Origin: Hofstenia miamia
Lineage: Eukaryota; Xenacoelomorpha; Acoela; Hofsteniidae
Assembly (NCBI GenBank): GCA_900660155.1
Contig: CABFPE010000076.1
Span: forward strand, 1,433,411-1,497,410
Direction of reading: 5' to 3'
DNA: 64,000 nucleotides
Both the position numbers and the translations under genes were made by a program. Below the pieces are notes generated by a model that made no database searches, had not been told where the DNA came from, and saw only the letters and a list, made by a program, of their open reading frames with translations. Shown in pieces: positions 23,932 to 35,579 of this stretch (the stretch's first letter is position 1; each line of letters opens with the position of its first letter).

Positions 23932-24687
23932 ACCTCTGTTCGAAAAGTCTGCGTGCGTTGTCCAGTAAGCGAGTAAAAAATTGTCCATCACAAGTGAGAT
24001 CACGCCAGTATACATCCCCCGATGGTGATATCGACTGTTTCTTTGATATCTCCGCATCCCTCCAACTGGCCATAGCCCAACCTTTCCATCATCTGCTGCA
24101 GCACTGATTACAGCAACAAACATAAGCTTAGGTTTATGTGCTGGTCGATGCTCGAATTCGACTGGAGAGTTACTTCTTCTGTAGATGTGTTTCTTCTCCC
24201 TGTAGCATTCCCACCATTTCTCGTCTAAAAATGCAGTTCGTCTTGAAGGTCTTGGATTAGCAGCAACAAATTCAAGCCTTTTGCGTATATTTTCAGCTGA
24301 CAGAATAGGCCTTGCTACTTTCTTACATATTCTCATTTTTAGCTTTGATCGCATTTCATTGGCCGTAGATGGAGCACAATTCAACTGTCTTGCTAGTCTG
24401 CGACAAGTGCTATTTCTGCGTCTATTAGTGCGAATCAAACGTACCATCTGATTTTGCAATTCTTGGTTCTGTACCTTGCTTGGTCTTCCTTGTCTTGATT
24501 TGGATCTTAAAGTATTCGTTGCTTGGAATTTTTTAAAAAGGGCAGCAGGATAATTTCGGCCAATTTGATATTCTTGACATAGATCAACAACGCTTTCGTC
24601 AGAATTATGATTTTTAATTTTAAGATATCGCAATAGAATTTGTCTGCGCTCGTTTTCACTCAACTCAATATTTCGATTAACGCGTGG
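23932..24687 (-). pseudogene. Truncated mariner transposase
   Basis: The frame opens near 24687 with MPRVNRNIELSENERRQ, includes helix-turn-helix pieces (GRPSKVQNQELQNQMVRLI; CRRLARQLNCAPST) and the first catalytic motif FLDEKWWECY, then HKPKLMFVAVISAAADDGKV and GLWPV. The second and third catalytic residues are missing: after RYHHRGMYTGV the sequence jumps to the terminal region. Conserved D-E-K-W and D-G-K-x-G-x-W-P resemble the branch of mariner-like enzymes also found in plants and oomycetes. It cannot be active and runs open past the element end. Confidence 0.8.
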
Positions 24688-24894
24688 CATAATTTCGTGC
24701 AAATTATTTTAACAGAGAGAGAGAACTTAGTTTAATGTAAACAAACAATCAATCACAAATTGCATTCAATCTCATTGGCGCAGACAACTAAACAACAGAC
24801 ACGATGAGTAACACAGAGACAATTACATTCTCACAATTAGATATTGCCACGCTATAATTTAAATAGAATGCACGCAGACTTTTCGAACAGAGGT
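23932..24894 (-). mobile_element. Internally deleted mariner-like element, 963 bp
   Basis: Perfect inverted ends: ACCTCTGTTCGAAAAGTCTG at 23932 and its complement ending at 24894, flanked by TA at 23930-23931 and 24895-24896. The unoccupied site in the sister LTR has a single TA, proving the target duplication. It entered after the copia element. Confidence 0.95.
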
Positions 24895-25079
24895 TATTTA
24901 CTAAATTACTGGTATTTCATTAATTATCACAATATTCATCTGTTCATTCTTGGGTTTATAGCATGATTGCTGCATGATTAGCTTAATAAATTAAAAACTT
25001 GTTCATACATTGCCTGTGTATGTAAACTTATGACCCCAACTGTAAGTAATCAGAAATTAGTGAAGATGAACTAAAATCA

Positions 25080-26071
25080 AAATTATAAGTATATGTCAAT
25101 TTTTTATCAATATTCCATGATCTATTGAATTGAATGCATTTGCAAGATCTAAAGAAAGAATGTAAACACTTTCATTTCTATCTTTGAGTTGTCTCCAATC
25201 TTCTATTTTATCCAATAGAGCATTCATAGTTGAAAAATGTTTCCTAAAGCCAAAGTGAATTTGATTGAATAAATGGCATTTCTTAAAGTAAGAGTTAATC
25301 TGAGCGTGTAATATCTTTTTGAAAATCTTATATATTTCAGTTAAAAGAGATATAGGTCTGTATTTTGAGAGGATGTTTTATTTTCATTGAAAGAAATTTT
25401 CAAAAATGAACTTAAATCGCGCTTACAACTGTTGACTTCATCATTCCTGTATATCTTGTATCTCTTCAGATTTTCATCGCATTTGTTTTTGCATTGCACA
25501 CTTAAAATAACTCATCACCAAGGCAGTTACCAGTTGCTGGCACATTTTATGTCTAAAAATTTTGGTATATGTAGAGTGCATTTGATTCCCATTGCTATTT
25601 TACGCAAAACAAAATGAAACTGATCGGTATATTATATTGTAATTTATTGTCGATAATTACTCCTAGATACTTAAATTTCTCAAAGTGGGCAGTAACTATT
25701 GGAAAATTTTGTTTTCATGGCAGATTGTCGTTTTTTGAGAAAGGTGAAATTTTGCAAAATTTATTTTTTGTGAAGTTAACGGTTAAGTGATGCATGTTCA
25801 GGTATTTATTGAAATGTCGTGGGTTGGTTTCTAAATTATATATTGATGTATCACGTAATTTGTCATGTGTAAACAGGCATGTGTCATCTGCGTTTTGAAT
25901 AATTGTGAAATGTTCCTTTACAGCTTTATTGAGATCATTTGCATAAAGTGAAAAACACAATGGCCCAAAAGTGTTCCTTGTGGAATACAATTGTAAACAT
26001 TTACCAAGTTTGTTTAGTTTTTCTTTAAAAAAATACAATTTAATCAAAATCAATTTGTCACTAGAAAACAT
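25080..26071 (-). pseudogene. LINE reverse transcriptase fragments, out of order
   Basis: Two pieces on the minus strand. Around 25270-25090: NQIHFGFRKHFSTMNALLDK then YILSLDLANAFNSIDHGIL, an early RT block with the first catalytic Asp. Around 26071-25640: FGPLCFSLYANDLNKAV, NADDTCLF (the Y-A-D-D position with N for Y) and KYLGVIIDNKLQYN, a later block. In an intact RT the first piece would lie upstream of the second, but here it lies downstream, so they come from two copies or a rearrangement. Stops and frameshifts abound. Confidence 0.75.
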
Positions 26072-26215
26072 TTTTCAAATATGAATTCTCTTTTGGGTAC
26101 AGTAAAAGGTTGGAGACAACGCATAGATACGAGAAAGGTGTTTAGATTATCCCTTTAGATCTTGCAAAAGCATTCAATTCAATAGATCACAGAATATCGA
26201 GGACTGTTAAGGCTT
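26072..26215 (+). pseudogene. LINE RT fragment in opposite orientation
   Basis: On the plus strand, after a frame change, pieces read GWRQRIDTRKVF and LDLAKAFNSIDHRI, the same block as the minus-strand piece at 25090-25270. It abuts the minus-strand fragment head to head. Confidence 0.65.
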
Positions 26216-26900
26216 TTAGCAATGTGAAAATAAAAATTTAAAAAAAATGAAATACTCGTCCACCTTTAAATACCTTAAGGCTTTTAACACAGTTGGTTTA
26301 TACTATTTGAATGGATTCTAAAATAGTGATCATACATTTTTGTTTATTTCACAAAAATTGTTTAAAAAATAAATCATTGACCATTTTTACAATACAAAAT
26401 ATACCCGGGGAGCGGGGAAATTAACAGAACATGCTTTGAAAAAAAAATTTGGAAGCATTTCTGGAGAAATTCTATAATGATCTACTCTCTCACTTTGTAA
26501 AATTCTATCTAAATAGATATCACACAAAATTTTATGACTCAAAAACTGTCTACATATTGAAGTAAACGTAATTGCTACATCACTTACAGATTGCGATCTG
26601 AAATTCTTTCCAAAATTCTAGTTTTGTAGTTGCCTATCTGTGAGTATATTCTCACAGGAGGGAATCAGTATCTATGCTGAGACTTCTCAATACATACAGA
26701 ATTTAGGTATCATTCATGTTCACTACAGACATCCTGTCGATGTTGCGAATATCTGAATCAAAAAAATATTTTTGAAAATCCCATGATTTTTGTATTAGAC
26801 TGCTGCTTAGGAATTACGGCTCGTTGACAAGTCTGATACAGGGTGAGTAAAAACTAACGTCAGATTTCCCGCATCCAATGTATATTTAAACACCTAGGGC
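26216..26900. other. Non-coding AT-rich DNA
   Basis: No gene seen. ACAGGGTGAGTAAAAACTAA near 26837 looks like a transposon tip but has no partner here. Confidence 0.35.
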
Positions 26901-26904
26901 TGTC

Positions 26905-27453
26905 TCATCCCTCATTGGCGTGCTTCCTTATCTCCCATATCTTTTATCACACATCCATGATATCGTGAAATTCCTTGGCCTTGGCTGTGACTGTCTCGCT
27001 GTGAGGAACAAAATGCAGACCAGCACGCCCATTCACAGTTATAGCGTGTAACGTGTGTTGAATTTTTGGTTTCTTGGTCGTCGAACGTGTGGCCAGTATA
27101 ATGTAAACTGGCAAATCTTGGATTCGTCACTAAACATTACTTGATGCCACATCTCAAGGGTGTAGTGTTGATATTGCCTGAAGAAGTGCAACTGGTTTCG
27201 AATGTTCTTTGAAGACAATTGGGGTTGGCTGCCGGTTTGCACGATGGAAGGTCAAAGGTAGTATTCAATCTTCTCCTAATGGTGTTTGTTGATACATTTT
27301 GCATCTAAAGTTGTGTTAATTTGATTGTCCAAATGAAACCCTTGTAAATTCTAAGAAAAAATTGGGAATTCCAGAAATTTTACGAAGTTTCCAGGAAATA
27401 GCATAAAACACGCTTTAGACAGGTTACTGTTCCCAAACTTTTGGCCAGTACTG
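26905..27453 (-). pseudogene. Truncated Tc1-like element
   Basis: The high-coordinate end is CAGTACTGGCCAAAAGTTTG read on the minus strand from 27453, next to TA. Inside lie transposase pieces SSKNIRNQLHFFRQYQHYTL, EMWHQVMFSDESKICQFTLY (first catalytic Asp) and HVRRPRNQKFNTRYTL. The same pieces occur at 36140-36330 in the copy beginning at 35580, which extends further. This copy stops near 26905, before the second catalytic residue. A TA microsatellite adjoins the tip. Confidence 0.8.
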
Positions 27454-27482
27454 TATATATATATATATATATATATATATTT
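27454..27482. repeat. (TA)n microsatellite
   Basis: TA repeat directly abutting the Tc1 tip; Tc1 elements insert at TA. Confidence 0.85.
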
Positions 27483-27835
27483 ACTATATATTTCACCTCT
27501 AATGTTAGCATAACAACATGGTACTTTGGTGGATGACAATTTTCTCTTATTATCAATTATCATACATTTTGCAGGAAAGTTGTTTCAAAAATCAATTTGT
27601 GTGATTGATATCAAGTTACGAAGTACCTCACCTTATTGCAATCACCATTTTTTTGAATAACTGAAACCACTTTCAATTCATGCGGAATATCGCTTTTGGA
27701 GCTACATTTTAAACCAACATCAGAAGTTTACGAAAATTCATCTGTGAATGGAACTAAAGGAGAAGTAATTTGATTGCCATTGTTGCCATTAACAAAGCGG
27801 GTAAAATTAATTGCAGTATCCTCGTANATATATAT

Positions 27836-27885
<50 letters not shown>

Positions 27886-27976
27886 TTTTAAGAAATTAGC
27901 ATTCACACAGACGGCGTGCGCTTGATATATCTTTTAACACATGTTTAAGGATAGTTGTATTGTCACAGAAACAGAG
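27483..27976. other. Non-coding DNA with TA tract and a single N
   Basis: A second TA tract spans about 27828-27878 next to an N at 27827. At 27900-27960 is an inverted copy of the TCTGTGTGAAT / TTAAACATGTGTT repeat found at 30.7-32.1 kb. Confidence 0.5.
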
Positions 27977-27984
27977 CTAGCACT

Positions 27985-29554
27985 CAGAGATGGAATCGAT
28001 CCAGAATTTTAGGATCCGATCCGATTCGAATTTTTAAAAGAATTTTAGTTTTCGATCCGAAACGGATCCGAATATAAATAAGTATTTTAACAGTAAATAA
28101 ACATGAACTTAAAATATATTTATGTTTTTTTCAGATAAGAATAGGAAATTTTAAGTGCTTCAGATAAAAAATGGACATATACGATATACTGCCGCGGTGG
28201 ACAGGGTCGGTCTTGGACGACTTACGCAATAGTGCATGGAAATCATTTCAAATGTAGTGAGTTCTGAATAACTCAAAAGCAATCTGTTGAAAAATCAATG
28301 TTAAATTTTGAAAATTACAATAGTATCAAATGATCTTCTAGTACTACAATCTAATACAGTTCAAGCAAACCAAAAAATTCAAGAAATGTTTTTGTCAATG
28401 ATGATGAATTGGGCTGAAAATGCCTATGATTTAAATGTGCCCAACCGGATTTCGGCTGGAGGTGGACCTCAATTTTCTCTCAATGTCCATCTATGTTTGA
28501 AATAGATGCTCCACTTTGATTATGAGTGAAAATAGATAATTGCTTAATTGCTCTGAGAAAACTCAAACAAATTCATTTCTTTTGTTATTTGTAAGCGTTG
28601 TAGTTATCTAATTCCTACAATTGTCATCCACTATAATCATAATATATTTATAGAGTTTAAATAGCTGAGCTTCTTATGATATTATCGGCCTATTAATTTA
28701 ATTATGCCCAAATCAAAAAATCCCCATTTTGCAAAGTTACTATGAATTGAGAATTGAAGTTGTTTCAAACAACAAGATAACATTTACTTCAAAATTGCAG
28801 CTAAAGCAATGAAAAGAATTGAACAAACAATGTCAAATTAAAGAACAAATTCAAAATATATTTTGCAAAGCATTAAAAAAATTGTAGCAGAGTGTATTAA
28901 AATCGGTGATAGAAGCAAAATGTGAGATTTAAATATAAATTTTGAATTTTACTTTTCATTGAAATTGGTACTAGATTGGATTAAATAGTTTAAATTATAT
29001 AAAAGCAACATTAAATAAATTAATATCTCATTATTGTTATGCCGAAGGTATGGCTCTATAAGAATTTTTGTATTAGTGATTACAATAATCACGAACCTTC
29101 TGAAAATTAAATTGATTTTGACATAGCAGTTGCTTATAGTGCATCTTACATGAGAATTTTTTATTGAAGGGCATCCCAAATTATATTTAGTTACATCAAA
29201 TTTTGGCCGTGTTTGCATAAGGTATTCCACTTGCTTCTCTGTGATTCTTCTGCTTTTTCATTGGCAAGTTTATACATACAAATATTTTGGTTGTCTGACA
29301 ATCTTGTTTTTATGTAATGGCTAACATGCAACTTCAGATTTGAAATATTATCAGCCAATTTTATAAGTTGTTGGAAAGAATAACGCGGAACCTGTTGTAT
29401 GAAAAAAATTCCACTTAAAGGTGGCACTCAATGCAAACATGTTCGTAATGTATAAAATGTCCAATATACACAATTTTTAAAAATTTCTGGATCCGAAACA
29501 GATCTGAAATTTTCTCAAAATGTAGATCCGAATTCCGACCCAATTCCATCTCTC
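27985..29554. mobile_element. Candidate non-autonomous hAT element, 1570 bp
   Basis: The left end CAGAGATGGAATCGATCC and right end GACCCAATTCCATCTCTC are inverted repeats; more inverted similarity (GGATCCGAAAC...) continues about 90 bp inward. The flanks are CTAGCACT (27977-27984) and CTAGCGCT (29555-29562), an 8-bp duplication with one change. On the minus strand 29427-29240 a zinc-finger-like piece (LADNISNLKLHVSHYIKTRL) suggests a BED-type finger, common at the N-terminus of hAT transposases. No catalytic domain is left. Confidence 0.65.
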
Positions 29555-29562
29555 CTAGCGCT

Positions 29563-30714
29563 TGCGATAGAATGTATTAATACGAAAGTGTTTGGACAGA
29601 GCGCGAGTGTGTAGATACGATAAACTAGAAAATTATATTTCTCAGGGAACATAAAGTTATATTTTAGTTAATTAGAGTTAATCAGCTTAGCTAGTGTTGA
29701 ACACGTAATTAATTACTATTCAATTAAGTACTAAGTAAAACAACCTGAAGTTAACATAATTTTTCATAATGGATTTTCATATGGCTTGTGATTCGTTTTT
29801 TTAAATAATTATATGCAATTACGCAGCGGGAAACATTTACATATCATTCATATCATTCAACATATTTTCATTGTATTTAGACTTTATTTACTTAGCATTT
29901 TTTTCTCAAATTTTTTCTATATTTGTGAAAATTTTTCAAGGAATCATCTATATAGTTATAAAGTTACTTTACACTTTCTTTTATCAATAAGTAAAAAAAA
30001 ATATATCATCTTTTATTTTTTTATGTGTACTATAGGTGCAGTGCAAAAAGATTTCAATTAAATGTTTGCTCGGAATTAATGAAATTTCTGTATAATGAAA
30101 AAGTTATGTTAATTAATTAGCCATTGTTCTAGTTTGTGTATATGTAATCCTAATGCAATCAGTGACGTCTTTGTTAAAATCTCTAAGCCAATTATGCCGT
30201 TTAGAGTGAATAGATATAATACAATACAATATTTAGAAGTGGATTCATTTTAGAGTCCTGCATTCTGATAAGAAAATTTTCAAAAATTCAGTTCTTTCTA
30301 TCAAATGTGACAAATTTAAACCACAATTTTTTATTAAACATTTTGCATACGTTTAGAATTAGTCTTTTGACTACAGTAAACAACTGTATTGACGAATCAA
30401 AAAAACTAGAGAGTAGCACCCGCAAAAAAAGAGAGTCGGGGTGCATAAACATGTTATTAAATTTAACTGAAAGCCGCAATATTAATCAATTTTAAATGAA
30501 TTTAAGATATTTGTATTTTGATAAAGCTTCAGGAATATTATATTTCTTATTTTTAATTTAAATATATTACGATTAATAAAAAAATTCACTTAAGGCATTC
30601 CATAGATTAAGCCAATTTACAAGAAGATAAATAATATTTTAAATGTTTTTGAAAACTTTTTGGTGCAAATTTATGTCCAATTTGGGATTCTGAAAACCGA
30701 TTATATTTAAAATG
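29563..30714. other. Non-coding AT-rich DNA
   Basis: No gene or element recognised. Confidence 0.4.
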
Positions 30715-32105
30715 TTAAAAATCAAATTTATAATCTTTTACAAGACCACACTCGCGCGCTTTCTGTGGGAACGCAACTATCTTTAAGCACGTGTTATAAA
30801 ATACAGGCAACCCCGTCTATGTCGGATCGACTCGGTCCAATGAAAATAACCCGACTTATAAGAAATCCGAGATATAATTTTAGGGGACTTGGCTTGTACT
30901 AGTGCGAAGATTGTAACAATCGATTTTTACGAACTTAAGTGTTTTTCAAGGACAATTAATGCAATGCACGTATATTTCATAGAAATAGCTATTTGTTAAC
31001 CAGCATTATCTAGGTGCGCTGGAATGCATAATACATTACAGAGGTCATAAGCAATCTCTTTAGTGATACAGACAAATATCTAATATTTGGACCAATATTA
31101 TTATAATTTCTAGGGACATTTTTTACCAATTCTATTGACAACACTTAGGGTTATTTTAGTAAAAATTCGAAAGCTAAAGTTTTCCCATGTTTTAGTGAAA
31201 TATATTATAAGGTTTTCTAGGGTTAATATACTTACGAATTTTACAAAAAAAAATTTTGTATTCCTTTATTTCACCCATCTCATAAATCAAAATCATCATC
31301 TAAATTCTTGAAAGAGAAAACCCCATTATTATTTTTGTATTCCTTTATTTCACACATCACATAAATCAGGGAGCTGTCATTTTACCATCATCTAATTTTA
31401 CTTGAAAGATTACCGGAAAACTTATTTAAAATATCACCCAGACACCCATTGATGGCACCGCATACAAACATATCTATGTTGTCCTCTACATGAACTATTT
31501 GTAGGTCAATACAATGGAGCTATGTATAGTAGCTCTATTGTCAATACCATGAGCCGCGCTGTAGTATTTCATGATTTTTAGTTCAAAATAGATTTATTAA
31601 TTGTTTGAGTTTACGTTCATATTTACATAGTTCATTCAACAAACGAAATCATTAAATGAGAAAATATTTTATACGTACTTCGCATAAATTTTTGGCATGA
31701 ATTTAAATTATTGGGAGATGTCATCGTAAAAAATATTTAGCATGTTTAAAATCAAATTTACAAGCTTTTACAATCGCGCACTCGGGCGCTTTCTGTGTGA
31801 ATAGAACTATCTTTAAACATGTGTTGGAAAATATCGCTCGCGCTAGGCTTTAATTGGGATTGCGATAAATCTTTCTGTGTGAATGCTCTCTCAGTAACTA
31901 AACTGTTTAAATCTCTAGCAAGCCCAAGCTCGCACAAGCGCGCTGTCTGAAAATTCTGACTTAAGTACATTGTTAGAAAATATCGCACTCTCTCTCTCTC
32001 TTTCCCTCTCTGTGAACACCCAAGATTTAAAGCTGCGCAATCTCGCTTCTGTGTGAATGCCAAAAGCTCGCTCTAGCAAGTACAATCTTTCTGTGTGAAT
32101 ACATC
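30715..32105. repeat. Degenerate repeat cluster (TCTGTGTGAAT family)
   Basis: A roughly 95-bp segment at 30715-30810 (GCGCTTTCTGTGGGAACG, then AACTATCTTTAAGC) recurs at about 31740-31835. TCTGTGTGAAT then recurs near 31790, 31872, 32050 and 32090, with GC-richer spacers and a (CT)n run near 31987. An inverted relative is at 27900-27960. A separate imperfect 75-bp duplication lies at about 31255-31400. The open frame through this on the minus strand (31758-32063) is not gene-like. Confidence 0.6.
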
Positions 32106-32600
32106 CTTACCATCATCATCAGTTTAGAAAATATGCGATACATAAATTTACAATCAACTACATTAAAAATAAAATGATCTCATTACTTATAGACCTATAC
32201 ATAAAATATATTTAAGATCATCATACTTTACTGTCGAATTAATAATTTACCTTTTGTTGTTTCTTCTATATATTTTGCAATTTTTGGATGTTCTTTTCTT
32301 AGTAAAATTATAAATTGGTCTTCCTTAGTTTGATAGTGATATGTGCAAAAAATTTCGGAATTTAGATGACCTCTTAAATGTTCATTAAATATTGTTACAA
32401 CATGTCTGCTATTTTGAAGAATATGTCATTTATCGCAATTATTACATGTGCATTTGTAAAGTTGGGATGAAACTAAGGTTTTTGGGATATCGTTTTTGTT
32501 GGTAAGCATATCTTTTGTTTTAAATGATTTAAAAATTGTTTGAGTTTACGTTCATATTTACATAGTTCATTCAACAAACGAAATCATTAAATGAGAAAAT
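31599..32600. repeat. 67-bp exact direct repeats flanking about 870 bp
   Basis: Bases 31599-31665 (starting AATTGTTTGAGTTTACGTTC) recur exactly at 32534-32600. Between them lie part of the TCTGTGTGAAT cluster and the Penelope-like fragment. The repeat could come from a segmental duplication or mark the edges of a rearrangement. Confidence 0.85.
32255..32525 (-). pseudogene. Penelope-like GIY-YIG endonuclease fragment
   Basis: The minus strand reads SSQLYKCTCNNCDK, one stop, HILQNSRHVVTIFNEHLRGH, then TKEDQFIILLRKEHPKIAKY. The spacing Y-K-C-x-C-x-x-C followed by Y/H-I-x-Q-[TN]-S-R and later E-H fits the C-terminal GIY-YIG-like endonuclease of Penelope-like retroelements, with the catalytic G of G-Q-T replaced. 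Only this domain remains. Confidence 0.55.
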
Positions 32601-33689
32601 TATAAATAAAAAACAATTTTCAAAGAAACGCCTTTCTAAATTGCATAAAGTAACTTATATATAAGAAAACTAGATAAATAAGATAGTTTAAAATATTAGA
32701 GGTTACATGTACATTAGTTCGAATCATTACCCTAAATACGTATGGTCAAGCTATACATTCTAGAATGCGCTCAATTATTTGAAAAACTTCTAATATATTG
32801 TAAAATCATTTGTTTGTAAATATCATTTTTTGAAAATATTATCTTTTGTATTGCGTATTATGCTTATTATAAAACAATTCTAGCAGTTATATATCAGCAT
32901 TTGTGCATGCGGTGCTGTTACAGTAAAGAATTTTCATTTTGTATTTTATTTTTTAGAAAAATGTTCAGTAAATGGAAAAAAATTTTAACACCAATTTGTT
33001 ATTCAAAATCCGTCAGTCTAGTAAGGTTGTTTAAATATATTAATAAAATATGCAATGGGAGTAAATTCTTAAAGAAGTTATGTCTGCTGTAACAAAAGCT
33101 CCTGTATATGCATAAATTATTGGAAAATGCAATTGCTGGAAGAAGTAGCCTATGAAAATTTGCAAAATAACAAAAGTTAAAGAATTCACTTCAATGTTAA
33201 AATAAAGCTTACTTGAAGATCATTATAACTTTGGATATTTAAAAATTTATGATTTTTGTTTTTATCTTCCTGAGTTGATTTAATTTGCAGCAATGCGGTA
33301 TTGATAAGTGCATGTGTACATGTGTGTAATGTTGTGTAAATGCGGAAAATGTAGAAACCACACTAATATTTAATATAGCTTTACTAAAACATTAATGACA
33401 GTTTAGAAAGTCATCAAGAATCGCAGTTTGATAAACATCTTAATAAAACTGGAAAATAAAGTTAAGAAATCCTGAATTGAATAGGGTGATTTAATTACTT
33501 TCTGTTACATGCACTTGCAGATTTTACGTTAGTCAATGAATCGTGATTGTTAGGCTAAATCAACGTGATTCGTTACACACGCATTTACATGTTGATGGTT
33601 GATTTTGGCATCAAAGTTATTAGCAAGGTAATTAGAAGCACACCTGCTACATATAAATTAGTTGCATTTCATTAATCTATGCATTAGAA
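32601..33689. other. Intergenic DNA upstream of the MFS gene
   Basis: No gene found. The last 300 bases presumably hold the promoter of the transporter gene; I see no TATA box I would assert. Confidence 0.4.
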
Positions 33690-34221
33690 ATGGCTGATTT
33701 TAAGACCCTATTCGCTATAGGTTTTGCTACCATTTTTGTCTTACTCGATGGTTCTGCATGCCAACTAGCAGCTGTGTACTTTCCTCTTGTTGCAACGGCT
33801 CTGGAATTGCATCCTGCATGGATAGGATTTCTCCTCAGTAGCATTGCATTAACCCAAGTGTTTGTTAGCATCATTGCACCGTGTGCTTTTTCAAAGAAGA
33901 ACAGCTTCTTTTGGATGATCTCTGGTGCTGTGTGCTATGGAATTGCTTTAAGTTGGTTTGGACTACAGATTTTCATCAGTAATCATGCATTGTTTGTTAT
34001 TGCAAATTTTATTTTGCGTCTTACAATTGGAGCTAGCTCTACTATATTTAACATATGCATATTTAAGGTGATGTTAAATTCTTCACCTGAACTTACACGT
34101 AAGTAATATTTACAACATATTAAACAATGCGCGGTTTTCAAAAAATTGTGAATTATATTTATAAATACATTAATTCAAAAATACAGTACTCTTTCGCACA
34201 TATTCAGTACATATCTTTATT

Positions 34222-34263
<42 letters not shown>

Positions 34264-35416
34264 TATATATATATTCGCTTTTCAATTTTTATTATTTGTT
34301 GGATTAACTATGAGCAAAATAGGGCAATTCACAGAAACGATATTCCTAAGTAACTTCCAATGGATATTAATCAATATGTTATAAAGCGATGTAGTTTGTA
34401 ATTGTAAAAATTGAACAAAAACAGTAATTGTTTATGTACTAATTTAATATTTGAGAAAGTTTGATTCTGCAGCTGACCTTTGTGATTCCCTTTTCTATAA
34501 CACTGATATTAGGGTGTTACTGCAAACATAGTTTTTGTTAAATAAACGTTATTTAGACTTTGCACACTCTCTTTTTGTGACAGCATATATTTTTGGAACA
34601 CTGTTAAGTGGCGTTGTTGGATGGGTATTGTATCGACTGGGCGGGTATCTATCAGTTTTTACGGTTATTGGAATTACAGAGTTGCTCTTAACGTTTTTTA
34701 TATTTGTTCTTTGTCCTAGAAGAAATGAGAAAACTGAAGATGATATTGAAGAGCCAACGAAATCAACCGGTATTTCAGAAGCCATACGCTTTCTTATGAA
34801 TATCGATACGTTCATTATAGTTAACATTTATACCGCAGCACTGGTTGCACTGGGAATTTTGGATCCTATTTTATCAATCTACCTAGTGAAGTGCGACATT
34901 GATCAGGAGTATTTAGGCTTAGTTTTTTCTCTTCGAAGTCTAGGATATCTTTTTGCACTACCACTCAAAAAGGCATTGGAAACCCGTGGGTTTGGCGCAC
35001 ATTTCTTTCTATTATCTTTACTAATTACAATGCTAAGCAATTTAATGGTGATCACCAATATATTTTACAACGTCCAGTTGTCTACCTTTACTTTATGTGC
35101 AATTGGAATGTTCTTATTAGGTGCAGGCCATGCTGCGGCAACAACAAACTTTTTTCTAGTGTGCAAGAGACTCTCTGAAAATCGAAATCTAAATCAAAAT
35201 GCAAAACTTTATCTCTTTGTCCCTATTCTTTCAAATACTCTTAATGGTGTTGGCAGAATTATCGGGTCCACCCTCATTGGTGGTTTTATCTACAGTTTTG
35301 CAGGATTTCAAGACGTTGTGTTTTACTCAAGTATTGGATTTCTTATTTATTTTATAATTTCATGCATTGCAATGTATAGAGAACAAATGATTACCAATAA
35401 AACGTTTATAGATTAG
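33690..35416 (+). CDS. MFS transporter, two exons
   Basis: A multi-spanning transporter of the major facilitator superfamily, probably moving a small organic solute across a membrane. Exon 1 (33690-34098) starts MADFKTLFAIGFATIFVLLD and holds about four hydrophobic segments. The donor is GTAAGT and the acceptor TTATTTAG; exon 2 (34557-35416) resumes in phase (one base plus two) and contributes about seven or eight more segments, with GGYLSVF and NGVGRIIGSTLIGG loops, ending at TAG. The total is 422 residues, near the usual 400-450 for 12 helices. The N-terminal D-G-S-x-x-Q and R-x-x-x-G-x-x-x-x-x-F pieces resemble SLC18B1-like members, but substrate cannot be read from sequence. No stop or frameshift seen; the gene looks alive. 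Confidence 0.85.
34224..34274. repeat. (TA)n tract in the MFS intron
   Basis: Nearly pure TA repeat within the 458-bp intron. Confidence 0.9.
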
Positions 35417-35579
35417 TATCTGGTTATAGCTTATAAATTACTGAGGCAATATTATATTTTGGGATCATTTCTCAGGTGAAATTCATTTACAGCTTAGATT
35501 AGATTTATGCAAGCAGAAGTGTCAAAACCATGAATTAATGAATATTTAACATTGTAAGTAATTATTGGAATTATATATA

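Larger units (their letters stand above)
19346..24931 (-). mobile_element. Decayed Ty1/copia retrotransposon
   Basis: Direct repeats of about 290 bp form the two ends (19346-19634 and 23683-24931, the latter split by a 963-bp mariner). On the minus strand each LTR begins TGTGATAAT or a variant and ends with CA. Inside, the order is gag with a zinc knuckle, protease, integrase, reverse transcriptase, RNase H, the order that defines copia. A purine-rich tract (GAAAACTGGGAA) sits just inside the 3' LTR, as a polypurine tract should. Coding regions carry many stops and frameshifts. No matching target duplication was found. Confidence 0.85.
23683..24931 (-). repeat. Copia 5' LTR interrupted by a mariner
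   Basis: LTR sequence runs 23683-23931, is broken by the insertion, and resumes at 24897-24931. Across the break the LTR aligns with 19346-19634 as if the insert were cut out with one TA. Confidence 0.85.

Noticed and set aside
31758..32063. A 101-codon frame on the minus strand
   Set aside because: It runs through the degenerate TCTGTGTGAAT repeats; composition follows the repeat.
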